Positions 20,281 through 28,436 of a stretch of 33,531 bases of DNA are shown here, piece by piece. The position numbers were made by a program, and so were the translations under genes. The stretch is from a virus. Position 1 is the stretch's first letter. Every line of letters starts with the position of its first letter. A model generated the notes under the pieces. That model saw only the letters and a program-made list of their open reading frames with translations, was not told the DNA's origin and searched no databases. The stretch is from the IMG/VR virus record IMGVR_UViG_3300033149_004194, positions 1 to 33,531 of that record. One strand, written 5' to 3'.

Positions 20281-23086
20281 TGCTGGCGATATCATAGCTA
20301 AATTAAAGTTTGACCGATCTGATTTCACATCTGGTATGGCTGCTGCTACTAAGCGTACTAATAAGTTTGCGAAACAGATGAATAGTAAAAATGTTGAAAT
20401 GCAGAAAAGTACTACGAGATTCGCAAAGTCCTCAATTAAACATGCTGAAGCTGTGGGTAAAGGCTGGTGGAGGACTTTTGGTAAAGTAGCTGTTGGTTTT
20501 ACCATTGCATATCGTGCTATGAATGCTTTTGAAGAAGGATTTAAAGCCTTCTTGCGTACTTTTGCGTCTGGCAGACAGGAAATAGATGATTTTAGAATGT
20601 CCGTTGTAAAAGTTGCAGCTTCTCTTCAGATGCTTACAGATCAACCTACAACGGAAGGCCTTGAGGCTTATTATCAATTCGCTAGAAGCGTATTTAATAA
20701 TCTTGAAGTAATTGCAGCTAAACATATTTCTACAGGTGAAGATCTTAGAGATGCTTATACTAAGTTGGCTACAATGGGGATAGTTCCAACAACAGAGAAA
20801 CAACTAGAACAAATGGCACGTCTCGTTGATTTGATAGTCATGCAAACAACGGGCCAAGACAAACAAAGGCAGATTTTAACTGAAATACGTTCTCTTGTTA
20901 AGGGAGAAATAAAACCCCAGGCCGTTGTTGCAAACCTATTATCTGAGCGTGTTCTAAATTACAAAAAAGTTGTTAAAGAAGTAAAGGAAGAAAATAGTGT
21001 AGTTAAAAAGACCAAAATGCTCTTTGAAGCTATCCATAAGCCATTGGATGCTATAGGAGCTGTCTCTAAAGATATTCAAAAGACACATACCGCTTTATGG
21101 ACTACTTTAGAAGCATATCTGGCTAAGATTCAACGTTTAGGCTTACTACAAATGTATGAAGATTTACTAGATACAATGATAAATATAAGAGATGCTATAA
21201 TAGATCAGAATGGACTGACAGATTTTGGCATTAGGTTAGCTGTTATTTATCATCAAACATGGGCTGCAGTATGGTCTGTTGTATATGGAGTTGGTAGTGT
21301 TTTGAGAGATATCTTCTGGTTAATGTCACCTTTAATTACATCACTTAAAGGATTGGCTGCTTTAACTGTATTGATTTTGGCCGGATGGGAAAAAATAGGG
21401 GCTGTTATTAAAGCCGTACTAAAGAGAGCTACGTTTGATTATTCTGCATATCATGATTTAGCTATAATACTTACTAACATCCATGAAAAGATGGTAAAAA
21501 GCCTCGAAGATATATTTATAACACCTGAGCAAATGAGAGCAAAGTATTTAGCCGGAATGAAAAAAGACCAAGAAGAAATAACAAATCAGATCAAAAAGTG
21601 GTCAACCGGTCAAAAGAAAGCTACGGATGAAACTATTAAGATGACAGAGAAATGGACTAAAAGCATTGAGAAACTAAAAAGTGAGTATGCTGTTTTATCA
21701 AAAACATTGGCTTTTATAGAAGCTAGTGAGTTTTTTACTCCAGAGGATATTAAAAGTACAAAATGGCTCTATAAACTTTTAGAGGATGCTAAAAAAGTAC
21801 CAGAAGAATTTAGATCAGCATGGATGCAAACACAAATTGCAATTTCAAGAAGTAATAAAGAAATAGCAAAAGGTGTTGAAAAAGCAAAAGAGCTTGAAAA
21901 TCTTGAAACTTTAAAAGAAAGAGCTAAGATTGCTGCTATAATTTATAAGAGGCTTGATCTTGGTGAAATCTTACGTGAGAATTTAGACTATGAGACTAAA
22001 CTTTTAGAGCTTGAATTTGATAGGAAGCATCTTGCTAAAATAATAGGTGATACAAAAGCTGCTGAAGTGTATTTATATGAAAAAGAACTTTTAGATATTG
22101 AAAAAATTTACTTTTTAGAAAAGAAACATGCTGATGATTATATTCAGGCTGCAAAAGATAGGGCTGCTATTGAATTTGCGGATTATCCGGCTTTTGATTA
22201 CGAATCACTAATTGCTGCTACGGCTAAAACTAGTGTAGAAGGTTTAGAAAGTGCTCTTAGACTTCAAAATCAGATGCTTAAACAAGCAGGTCGTAGTCGT
22301 CTTGTGCAATCTGAAAATGAAGCAGCTCTGGAATTAAAAGTAAGAAGAGATCTAATTCAGAGGTTAGAAGTAGATGGAGACACAAAAAATGCTTTGATGA
22401 TAAAAGCTAGAGAAGCTTATGCAAATAGGATACTCGAAATAAATGGCACTATTGTAGATGGAATGAGAAAAGGCCATAAAGATGTTATTGACAGTTTAAA
22501 GACATCTTTTGAAATTGGTGAAATAATTGTAAAAGAAGGATCTAGTGCTTTAATTGATGCTTTTGAGAATTCTTTTGTTAATCTAATGGAAGCAGATTTA
22601 GATTCTCTAACACAAACTTGGAGAAATTTTGGTCATAATGTACAAAAAATAATTGCTCAAATCTTAGCAGAGCAGACTAAGGCTGCTTTGTTTGGAAAAG
22701 AAAGCGGTTTAATAACACAAGCTATTAAAGTTATAGCTCCTTCAATTCTAGGTAGCTCTGATCTAGTTACAGGTGCTGTACTTCATCAAGGAATGACACC
22801 CATTCAAAGACAATCGGGTGGTTGGATACCTGAACCTGTGCTAGGCCGTGGTCTACGTTCAGGAAAACCATATACTTTTGCAGAGCATGAACCTGAGATG
22901 GTAAATCCTGGATCTCAAAGTAATGGTAGTGGTGGTGGAATTATGGAAATAACCATAAATGCTGTTGACGCAAAATCTTTTGCAGAACTTGCAAGTAGTA
23001 ATCCTGGTGCTATTACAGGCCCTTTTATTAAAGCATTATCAGGTGGTGATCGTGCATTGAGAAGTGCATTAAGGAGTGCTAAATAA
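20273..23086 (+). CDS. Tape measure protein
   Basis: This 937-residue protein sets tail length. By the common rule of about 0.15 nm per residue it predicts a tail near 140 nm. The N-terminus (AGDIIAKLKFDRSDFTSGM) is typical of tape measures. It is followed by helical, lysine-rich coiled coil and a hydrophobic zone with several possible membrane helices (about 320-380: IYHQTWAAVWSVVYGVGSV, LKGLAALTVLILAGW). A long helical section follows, and the C-terminus is typical, with GGWIPEPVLGRG and TFAEHEPEMVNP. No lytic transglycosylase or peptidase domain is visible. It overlaps the second chaperone frame by eight bases behind an AGAGGT site. Confidence 0.92.
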   Translation: MLSAGDIIAKLKFDRSDFTSGMAAATKRTNKFAKQMNSKNVEMQKSTTRFAKSSIKHAEAVGKGWWRTFGKVAVGFTIAYRAMNAFEEGFKAFLRTFASGRQEIDDFRMSVVKVAASLQMLTDQPTTEGLEAYYQFARSVFNNLEVIAAKHISTGEDLRDAYTKLATMGIVPTTEKQLEQMARLVDLIVMQTTGQDKQRQILTEIRSLVKGEIKPQAVVANLLSERVLNYKKVVKEVKEENSVVKKTKMLFEAIHKPLDAIGAVSKDIQKTHTALWTTLEAYLAKIQRLGLLQMYEDLLDTMINIRDAIIDQNGLTDFGIRLAVIYHQTWAAVWSVVYGVGSVLRDIFWLMSPLITSLKGLAALTVLILAGWEKIGAVIKAVLKRATFDYSAYHDLAIILTNIHEKMVKSLEDIFITPEQMRAKYLAGMKKDQEEITNQIKKWSTGQKKATDETIKMTEKWTKSIEKLKSEYAVLSKTLAFIEASEFFTPEDIKSTKWLYKLLEDAKKVPEEFRSAWMQTQIAISRSNKEIAKGVEKAKELENLETLKERAKIAAIIYKRLDLGEILRENLDYETKLLELEFDRKHLAKIIGDTKAAEVYLYEKELLDIEKIYFLEKKHADDYIQAAKDRAAIEFADYPAFDYESLIAATAKTSVEGLESALRLQNQMLKQAGRSRLVQSENEAALELKVRRDLIQRLEVDGDTKNALMIKAREAYANRILEINGTIVDGMRKGHKDVIDSLKTSFEIGEIIVKEGSSALIDAFENSFVNLMEADLDSLTQTWRNFGHNVQKIIAQILAEQTKAALFGKESGLITQAIKVIAPSILGSSDLVTGAVLHQGMTPIQRQSGGWIPEPVLGRGLRSGKPYTFAEHEPEMVNPGSQSNGSGGGIMEITINAVDAKSFAELASSNPGAITGPFIKALSGGDRALRSALRSAK

Positions 23087-23673
23087 TGGCAATTTTTCCT
23101 TCACTTGATACAATATCTATTATTAGTCCTCTTAGTCTTAGTATTGAAACTAAGACTTTAATATCTTTTTATAGTGGTGCTGGCCGAGAAACAAGAAAAC
23201 AAAAGTGGGTGTACCCTAAAAGAAATTTACGTGCTGTAGGTTATAAATGGTTAACTTTAGATGATGCTAATACTTTATGGCAATTTTATATGGATCGTGG
23301 AGGTGCATATGAAGCATTCAATACTTTTCTTGAACATTCAGATAGTTATGCAAACGAGTATCTAGGTACAGGTGATGGAGCTACTGTCTCTTTTAATATG
23401 CCTTCAAAAAATGCTACAAGTGAATTAATTTATGTAGATAGCATTTTAAAAACTGATCCCGCTGATTATGCTTTTACAGCTATAGGTGGCACTGATGGAG
23501 CAGATAAAATTGTATTTGTAGTAGCACCATCAGATGGATCTATTATTACAACCAATTTTACAGGCTATTTAAAAATACATAGCAGGTTTGCAGAGCATTC
23601 TTTAGAATATGATCTTTTCTTTCGTAAGTTATCTCATATGGGCATTTCTATTAAAGGTCTATTTAATGCGTAA
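23086..23673 (+). CDS. DUF2460-type distal tail protein
   Basis: This 195-residue protein resembles DUF2460 (gene-transfer-agent gp12-like) proteins that join the tube to the tip. The N-terminal segment has the family pattern SIETKTLISFYSGAGRETRKQKW, followed by the WLTLDDANTLWQFYMDRGG helix. The middle (YLGTGDGATVSFNMPS...) is a beta domain common in phage tail proteins. The start overlaps the tape measure stop by one base, and the end overlaps the next gene by eight. The order tape measure, DUF2460, DUF2163 matches known tail-tip operons. Confidence 0.8.
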   Translation: MAIFPSLDTISIISPLSLSIETKTLISFYSGAGRETRKQKWVYPKRNLRAVGYKWLTLDDANTLWQFYMDRGGAYEAFNTFLEHSDSYANEYLGTGDGATVSFNMPSKNATSELIYVDSILKTDPADYAFTAIGGTDGADKIVFVVAPSDGSIITTNFTGYLKIHSRFAEHSLEYDLFFRKLSHMGISIKGLFNA

Positions 23674-23980
23674 TATAAACGCAGCAATACTAGCACAACT
23701 TGCATCAGAAGAATTAAGGCCTTTTCTTCTTCTAGAGATGACTTTAGAAGGTACAACTTATTATTACACTAATTGTGATAAGTCTATAATTTGGGATGGT
23801 AATGTGTATGAACCACAAGAATTTATCATAAAAGATACTATTTATAGTGCAAACAAGATAGTAGATCAAGCAGAGGTTGAAATACAAAATCTCGATGATG
23901 TAATGACAGTCTTTTTTGTGGGTGGAACGCCTCAAGGATCTAAAGCTACTTTAAGATTGGTAACTCTTGTGTATGAATAA
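23666..23980 (+). CDS. N-terminal half of DUF2163-type tail-tip protein
   Basis: I place the start at ATG 23666 (AAAGGT 11 bases before, eight-base overlap with the gene upstream). The open frame extends to 23609, but that part lies inside the previous gene. The 104 residues correspond to the N-terminal domain of DUF2163/GTA gp13-like proteins: ILAQLASEELRPFLLLEMTL, YYYTNCDKSIIWDGNVYEPQ, and a strand-rich stretch ending LRLVTLVYE. Complete members continue with a cysteine-rich C-terminal domain. Here that domain is about 4.1 kb downstream (28119-28436). The half may still fold and bind its partner in trans, or may be a decayed remnant. Confidence 0.72.
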   Translation: MRNINAAILAQLASEELRPFLLLEMTLEGTTYYYTNCDKSIIWDGNVYEPQEFIIKDTIYSANKIVDQAEVEIQNLDDVMTVFFVGGTPQGSKATLRLVTLVYE

Positions 23981-23997
23981 TTTAATGGGGATAAACA

Positions 23998-24798
23998 ATG
24001 GGTACTATAACAGAATATGTTGATAATGAGATACTTGATCATATTTTTGAGAGTGGCGCATATACACCTGTAGCAGCGGTCTTTGTAGCTCTTTCTACTG
24101 CTGATCCAACACATGATGGTTCAGGTTTAACAGAACCAGCCACAGCAAATGGATATACTAGAGAAACATGTGCTTTTGGTGCAGCAGCTGCTAGAAAAAT
24201 AACACAAACAACTGATCCTATCACATTTCCAGCTAATACTACAGCGGACTGGGGATCTATTACACATTGGGCTATATGTGATAGTGTGGATCGTGCAACT
24301 GGTAATGTTCTAGCTCATGGAGCATTTGATGTAGCTAAAACTGTAAATAAAACAAATGTCTGCTCTATAGCTGTAGGCGAAATTGAAATTGGGTGGGATG
24401 CTAATGAGATGTCAGACTATTTAGCAAATAAAATACTTGATTTTGTTTTTCGTAATCAAGCATTCGCGCAGCCCACAATTCATATCGCACTTTGTGATGC
24501 AGTTATTAATGATGCTAATACAGGTGCTACAATTAGTGAACCTGCAGGCAATGCTTATGTAAGAAAAGCACACGCAGCTTGGGATGCAGCAGCAGGCGGA
24601 GCTACAGAAAATACAGGTGCTATTCAATTTGCTATACCGACAGGATCGTGGGGTAATATTACTGCGGTAGCTATTACAGATGCATTAGCTACTGGTGCTG
24701 GTAATTTGCTTTTCTATGGCAATGGCTTAGATGACGATCCGGATGATGGTGATACTGTTCAATTTGTTGATGGCGCACTTGTTGTTGCATTAACTTAA
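23998..24798 (+). CDS. Tail fibre protein with duplicated domain
   Basis: This 266-residue protein consists of two tandem copies of one phage tail-fibre domain. The first (about 3-132) starts YVDNEILDHIFESGAYTPVAAVFVALSTADP and ends with VGEIEIGWD. The second (about 138-266) starts YLANKILDFVFRNQAFAQPTIHIALCDA. Both contain GSITHWAI/GNITAVAI and NVLAHGAF/NLLFYGNG at matching places. Copies differ at most positions, so the duplication is old. It is the first gene of the cassette lying between the two halves of the DUF2163 protein. Host-range or virion-surface function is likely, and a specific receptor is unknown. Confidence 0.72.
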   Translation: MGTITEYVDNEILDHIFESGAYTPVAAVFVALSTADPTHDGSGLTEPATANGYTRETCAFGAAAARKITQTTDPITFPANTTADWGSITHWAICDSVDRATGNVLAHGAFDVAKTVNKTNVCSIAVGEIEIGWDANEMSDYLANKILDFVFRNQAFAQPTIHIALCDAVINDANTGATISEPAGNAYVRKAHAAWDAAAGGATENTGAIQFAIPTGSWGNITAVAITDALATGAGNLLFYGNGLDDDPDDGDTVQFVDGALVVALT

Positions 24799-24812
24799 TA
24801 GGAGTTTAAAAA

Positions 24813-25304
24813 ATGACGGCACATGGATATGGAGCTATAGGTTTAATTGGAAGTAATCCTGGTGATGTAGATGTAATTCCATCAGGAGATTTAGCAACTG
24901 GAGATATTTGTATAGCTACCACTGCAGATGCTACATATACTTACCGTTATCTTGCTACTTCAGGTGTAGCAGAAAACTCACCTTGGGTTATTGCACCTGA
25001 TGATATTGGTGTTAGTGATGGAAGATGGATACTAATCAATGTTGTTATTGATCCTTATGAATCTACTATGACTAGTGATGAAACTTTTACGTATGTAACA
25101 GGTGATAGGAGAAAATACTTCTTAGATCCTAATGGTGCAAATAGAAATTTCAATCCAAGTGGTGTTTTTCCTACGGGTACAGAAGCAGTAGTTATAAATA
25201 AGGGTGGGAGTTATAATATTATTTTTGACTCCACAGGTTCAGCACAAACAATAACACCTGGTGGTATGGGAGTTTATATATATAATGGTACTATTTGGAT
25301 GTAA
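24813..25304 (+). CDS. Fibre-associated beta-structured protein
   Basis: This 163-residue protein is rich in Gly, Thr, Asp and beta-strand sequence and lacks cysteine-based or enzymatic motifs. The segment ICIATTADATYTYRYLATSGVAENSPWVIAPDD (about 32-64), followed by GRWILI, is a pattern common in the shafts of phage tail fibres and spikes. The last third (FFP-like loop, NKGGSYNIIFDSTGSAQTI) resembles small beta-sandwich fibre tips. It has an AGGAG site and follows the duplicated-domain fibre gene by 14 bases. It may form the connecting piece between tail tip and spike. This is inference. Confidence 0.6.
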   Translation: MTAHGYGAIGLIGSNPGDVDVIPSGDLATGDICIATTADATYTYRYLATSGVAENSPWVIAPDDIGVSDGRWILINVVIDPYESTMTSDETFTYVTGDRRKYFLDPNGANRNFNPSGVFPTGTEAVVINKGGSYNIIFDSTGSAQTITPGGMGVYIYNGTIWM

Positions 25305-25323
25305 AATTAACTAAGGAGTGGAA

Positions 25324-25545
25324 ATGAAAAGTTTATTTAAGTTTTTTAAAGATATGATCTCTGAAGGTTCAGAAAGTTCTTGCATGAGATTTTGTGTAGT
25401 TATCATAGTGATTACTTATATGTTTAACTGGACATGGTTTAATGTAATTAATTCTCAACTGGTAAGCTTTGAGATTAAAGATCTTGTAGGGCTTTTAGGT
25501 GTTTTAGCTCTTAAAGTAGGGCAGAAAAAATTGGAGGCAAAGTAA
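25324..25545 (+). CDS. Small holin-like membrane protein
   Basis: This 73-residue protein has two hydrophobic segments (about 20-40, rich in Val/Ile, and 52-64 GLLGVLALKVG) separated by a short loop, with a charged N-terminus (KFFKDMISEGSESS) and a C-terminus QKKLEAK. This is the layout of small phage holin-like proteins whose N-terminal SSxxR segment precedes the first helix. ATG 25324 (AAGGAG five bases upstream) is preferred over the GTG at 25318, which overlaps that ribosome site. It is coupled to the following spike gene by one base. A second holin besides 5921-6373 would be unusual. Confidence 0.55.
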   Translation: MKSLFKFFKDMISEGSESSCMRFCVVIIVITYMFNWTWFNVINSQLVSFEIKDLVGLLGVLALKVGQKKLEAK

Positions 25546-27359
25546 TGGGAAAATATTTAAGCAAATTATTATCGCTATCTCTTTTTGTTGTACTATTTTG
25601 TTTATCTTCTGTAATAGGAATTAATATTGTATCCAATGTTGCAAATGCTTTTAGTATTGGCAGTACTAAAGCAACTATAGAATATGTAGTTGATTCTACA
25701 GAAGTAGACCAAGGCTTGATTGGCAATGGTAAAACTATTAAAGCCTATGTAGATGCTATTGGCGCTGTAAAAAAAGCTACTATCAAAATTAATCATAGCA
25801 GTGCAGGAAATACTACCACCTACACTTTCTCAACTTCTGAAACTGTTACATCAAATATAACTCTTGATATAGAACCAGGAGCTATTATAGATATTGCTGT
25901 TGAAAAAACCCTCACTATCAACGGCCCTTTCGATGCTGGACTTTATCAGGTATTTAATGGAGATGGAAGTGTTTATTTTGGTAAGGGAAACGTAAGCGGT
26001 ATTCGTCCTGAATGGTGGGGTGGGATAGGTGATGATTCTACTGACTGCACTGCCGCTTTTGCAAAAACCGTCACTGCTGCTGAATATGGCGTAGCAACAT
26101 ATAATGATCCGAAACAAAATATTTTGTTGAGTGCCGGAACTTATCAAGTGACTGCAACTACGGGTAATTACGCAGTCACTGTGCATTGTCCAATAAAGGG
26201 GGAAGGATCGAAGGTCTCTAACATTAAAAATATGGGGGAAGGCAGTGCATTAAAAATAGAAGGTTTAGGTGATGGAGAAATATACTATTCTCATTTTAGT
26301 GGGTTTAGTGTGGTCGGTAATGCGTCTTCAGAAGATGGAATATCTGTAAATCCCTCTATGGATTTGAATAAAGCTGTTGGATATTGTAAGTTTGAGGATG
26401 TCTACAGTCATGACCACGGAAGACACGGGTTAGTACATGATACATCTTGGGGCACTCATTATGCCAACTGTCAATTTTATCGCAACGGGGGTCTTGGTGT
26501 GTACCTTCCCGGAACTAATGCTTATAGCCAGCACAACAATATAATTTTTCGAGATTGCAACTCTCGGTGGAATGGCGGGACTGGAAATGCAAGCGCGGAT
26601 TATCTGAAGGGTGGTGTTAGAATTAGTGGCGTGTCATCTGGTGTTTACTGGGAGGGTGGAATTGTCGAAAGTAATAACGCATGGGGGTTCATTATTGGTG
26701 AAGATGCTACATATACTGCCTTTAAGGTTGTTATCAGAGGTGTATATGGAGAAAGTCATATGCCAACAGTTTCCGATTCTACTATCGGTGGATTCCTAAG
26801 ATTGTCGGCAAAGTATGAAGATGTTTCAGTAGCAGATTCTACAATCTATTATGGTGCCCCTGCCGGAAAAACTGGGTATGCTTTTTATGTAGCAAATATT
26901 CCTGAAGGTCCTCCAGGACTTCGGGAATGGGATAATACTGTACAGGAAGATGGAAGACCTGGAACGGCAACACGATCCTTTGGTGTTACAAATGCAACTG
27001 ATTTTAATATAATACATTTTACAAGAGCTTTAACTGATGCAAGCGGTAACGTTAGTTATACCGATATAGGATTCAAGCCAAGGCTTATAATCTTCCATGC
27101 TGGTTCTGGTACCGACCTTAAATACTGGTCAGTAGGTTCTGCAATGTCCAGCACAAATATGGGAGTAACGGGATGTGTCAGTACTACCGGTGAAACATAC
27201 AGCACTTCCGTTGCTTGTATATTGGCTTCAGAAGCTTGGACTGCCCATAAACAAGTGGCTACTTTGGTTAGTATGAATGACGATGGTTTTACATTAGACT
27301 GGACAAAGACAGGTACTCCAACAGGAACGGTTAGAATAACCGCTATTTGCTATAGATAA
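25545..27359 (+). CDS. Secreted-type beta-helix tailspike (depolymerase)
   Basis: This 604-residue protein resembles phage tailspikes. A head-binding/linker region (about 40-150) ends in the familiar RPEWWGGIGDDSTDCTAAF (about 153-171). A parallel beta-helix follows (about 175-430, repeated strands such as AVTVHCPIKGEGS, HYANCQFYRNGGLGVYL), then a C-terminal beta domain (GFKPRLIIFHAG...). Unusually it starts with a signal peptide: basic MGKYLSK, hydrophobic core to about residue 32 and an AxA site (A33-N34-A35). No catalytic triad can be assigned by eye, and polysaccharide cleavage is inferred from fold. The spike body is richer in GC (47% in 26401-26460) than flanking genes, implying separate ancestry. 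Confidence 0.75.
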   Translation: MGKYLSKLLSLSLFVVLFCLSSVIGINIVSNVANAFSIGSTKATIEYVVDSTEVDQGLIGNGKTIKAYVDAIGAVKKATIKINHSSAGNTTTYTFSTSETVTSNITLDIEPGAIIDIAVEKTLTINGPFDAGLYQVFNGDGSVYFGKGNVSGIRPEWWGGIGDDSTDCTAAFAKTVTAAEYGVATYNDPKQNILLSAGTYQVTATTGNYAVTVHCPIKGEGSKVSNIKNMGEGSALKIEGLGDGEIYYSHFSGFSVVGNASSEDGISVNPSMDLNKAVGYCKFEDVYSHDHGRHGLVHDTSWGTHYANCQFYRNGGLGVYLPGTNAYSQHNNIIFRDCNSRWNGGTGNASADYLKGGVRISGVSSGVYWEGGIVESNNAWGFIIGEDATYTAFKVVIRGVYGESHMPTVSDSTIGGFLRLSAKYEDVSVADSTIYYGAPAGKTGYAFYVANIPEGPPGLREWDNTVQEDGRPGTATRSFGVTNATDFNIIHFTRALTDASGNVSYTDIGFKPRLIIFHAGSGTDLKYWSVGSAMSSTNMGVTGCVSTTGETYSTSVACILASEAWTAHKQVATLVSMNDDGFTLDWTKTGTPTGTVRITAICYR

Positions 27360-27551
27360 AGTAATGAGTTCTCAACTAACCAAAATACTCTCAACCTGCT
27401 CAGTTTCAATAAGGACAATGAAGATATAAATGGATCAAGAAACTCAACAGATACATTCACTTTATTCAGTCAGCACTTATATGACTACTTAGACATTCTT
27501 CTCTAAGCTGCCTTTTGCTGAGGATATGTAAAAATATTTTAAGATAAACAA

Positions 27552-28436
27552 ATGGCTATTTTTGATTTTTATTTTGTAGATACCGATAATTTCATATGGA
27601 CAAATACTGATGATTTCATATGGACCAAACTAAACTCCATTGATCTTACAGTAAGTCCTATAGGTGTCTCTAGTATACCTGATAATGTAGCGTTAGATGT
27701 ATTACGCAACCAAATTGCTACCCCAGTAGGTGTGTCATCAACTGCTGATGATACAATTATCTTAGTTTTAAGACAACTAATAGGCATGATAAATCCTGCA
27801 TCATCAACTTCAGATGCAGTTGTTCTAGCAGTTTTAAGAAAATTTATATCTTCAATAGATGCATCTAGTACTACACCAGATGATGTTCTTTTAGAAGTCT
27901 TACGTAATTTAATAGCTTCAATAGATGTTACAAGTACTACACCTGATGACGTAGTTTTACTTATCTTAAGACAGTTGATCGCTAGTATTTCTACTGGCAG
28001 TACAACTACTGATGATATTCAGCTTTTAGTATTACGTTTACTTCTGGCAGCCATTGAAGCTGTGTCTTCCACATCAGATGACACTGCTCTTACAGTTACA
28101 ACTGGTAAACATTTGGTACCTGCAGGCGATGCAGCTGCAATAATTTTTGAAGGCACTATTGATTCATGGCATTTAGATGAAGAGAAACTAAATTTTACTA
28201 TTGTTAGCCTTTTTGTGCAATGGGCACAGAAAACGTTGCAACGACATGCACCGTCTTGTAGATGGAAAGTCTTTGGTGGAACTGAGTGTGGATATGTTGG
28301 TGGTGAAACTGAATGTGATAGAAGTTATGCAAGATGTTTAGAACTAGCTAATACAGACAACTTTGGTGGCTTTAGATGGCTACCAAGTATTGTAGATAAG
28401 GAAATTTGGTGGGGTAGACTACGTGGCGAAGATTAA
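27552..28436 (+). CDS. 22-residue-repeat protein fused to C-terminal half of DUF2163
   Basis: This 294-residue chimera has three parts. Residues 1-32 contain a short duplicated DxFIWT element. Residues about 41-182 hold six tandem 22-residue repeats with Leu-Arg at 51, 73, 95, 117, 139 and 161 and an SSTxxDD turn. Residues 190-294 correspond to the C-terminal domain of DUF2163/GTA gp13-like tip proteins (IFEGTIDSWHLDEEKL, SCRWKVFGGTECGYVG, NTDNFGGFRWLP, KEIWWG). The matching N-terminal domain is 4.1 kb upstream. No good ribosome site precedes the ATG at 27552. The gene overlaps the NlpC-like gene by 14 bases, so expression in the tip operon is preserved. Confidence 0.75.
   Translation: MAIFDFYFVDTDNFIWTNTDDFIWTKLNSIDLTVSPIGVSSIPDNVALDVLRNQIATPVGVSSTADDTIILVLRQLIGMINPASSTSDAVVLAVLRKFISSIDASSTTPDDVLLEVLRNLIASIDVTSTTPDDVVLLILRQLIASISTGSTTTDDIQLLVLRLLLAAIEAVSSTSDDTALTVTTGKHLVPAGDAAAIIFEGTIDSWHLDEEKLNFTIVSLFVQWAQKTLQRHAPSCRWKVFGGTECGYVGGETECDRSYARCLELANTDNFGGFRWLPSIVDKEIWWGRLRGED
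27672..28067 (+). repeat. Six 66-bp coding repeats
   Basis: Six units of exactly 66 bases (22 codons) encode a repeated module with Leu-Arg at fixed positions and Ser-Thr-x-x-Asp-Asp in the turn. Copies have diverged in DNA sequence but never in length, showing selection for the protein repeat. The array lies just before the orphan C-terminal domain. Confidence 0.85.

Noticed and set aside
25545-27359. Diversity-generating retroelement target
   Set aside because: No reverse transcriptase, template repeat or adenine-rich variable 3' end is visible in the window.
27672-28067. CRISPR array
   Set aside because: The 66-bp repeats are contiguous, coding and diverged at the DNA level. There are no unique spacers and no cas genes.
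23981-28118. Group I or group II intron splitting the DUF2163 gene
   Set aside because: The interval is 4.1 kb of closely packed unrelated genes with their own ribosome sites. I saw no intron core or reverse transcriptase/maturase, and the C-terminal half is fused to new coding sequence.
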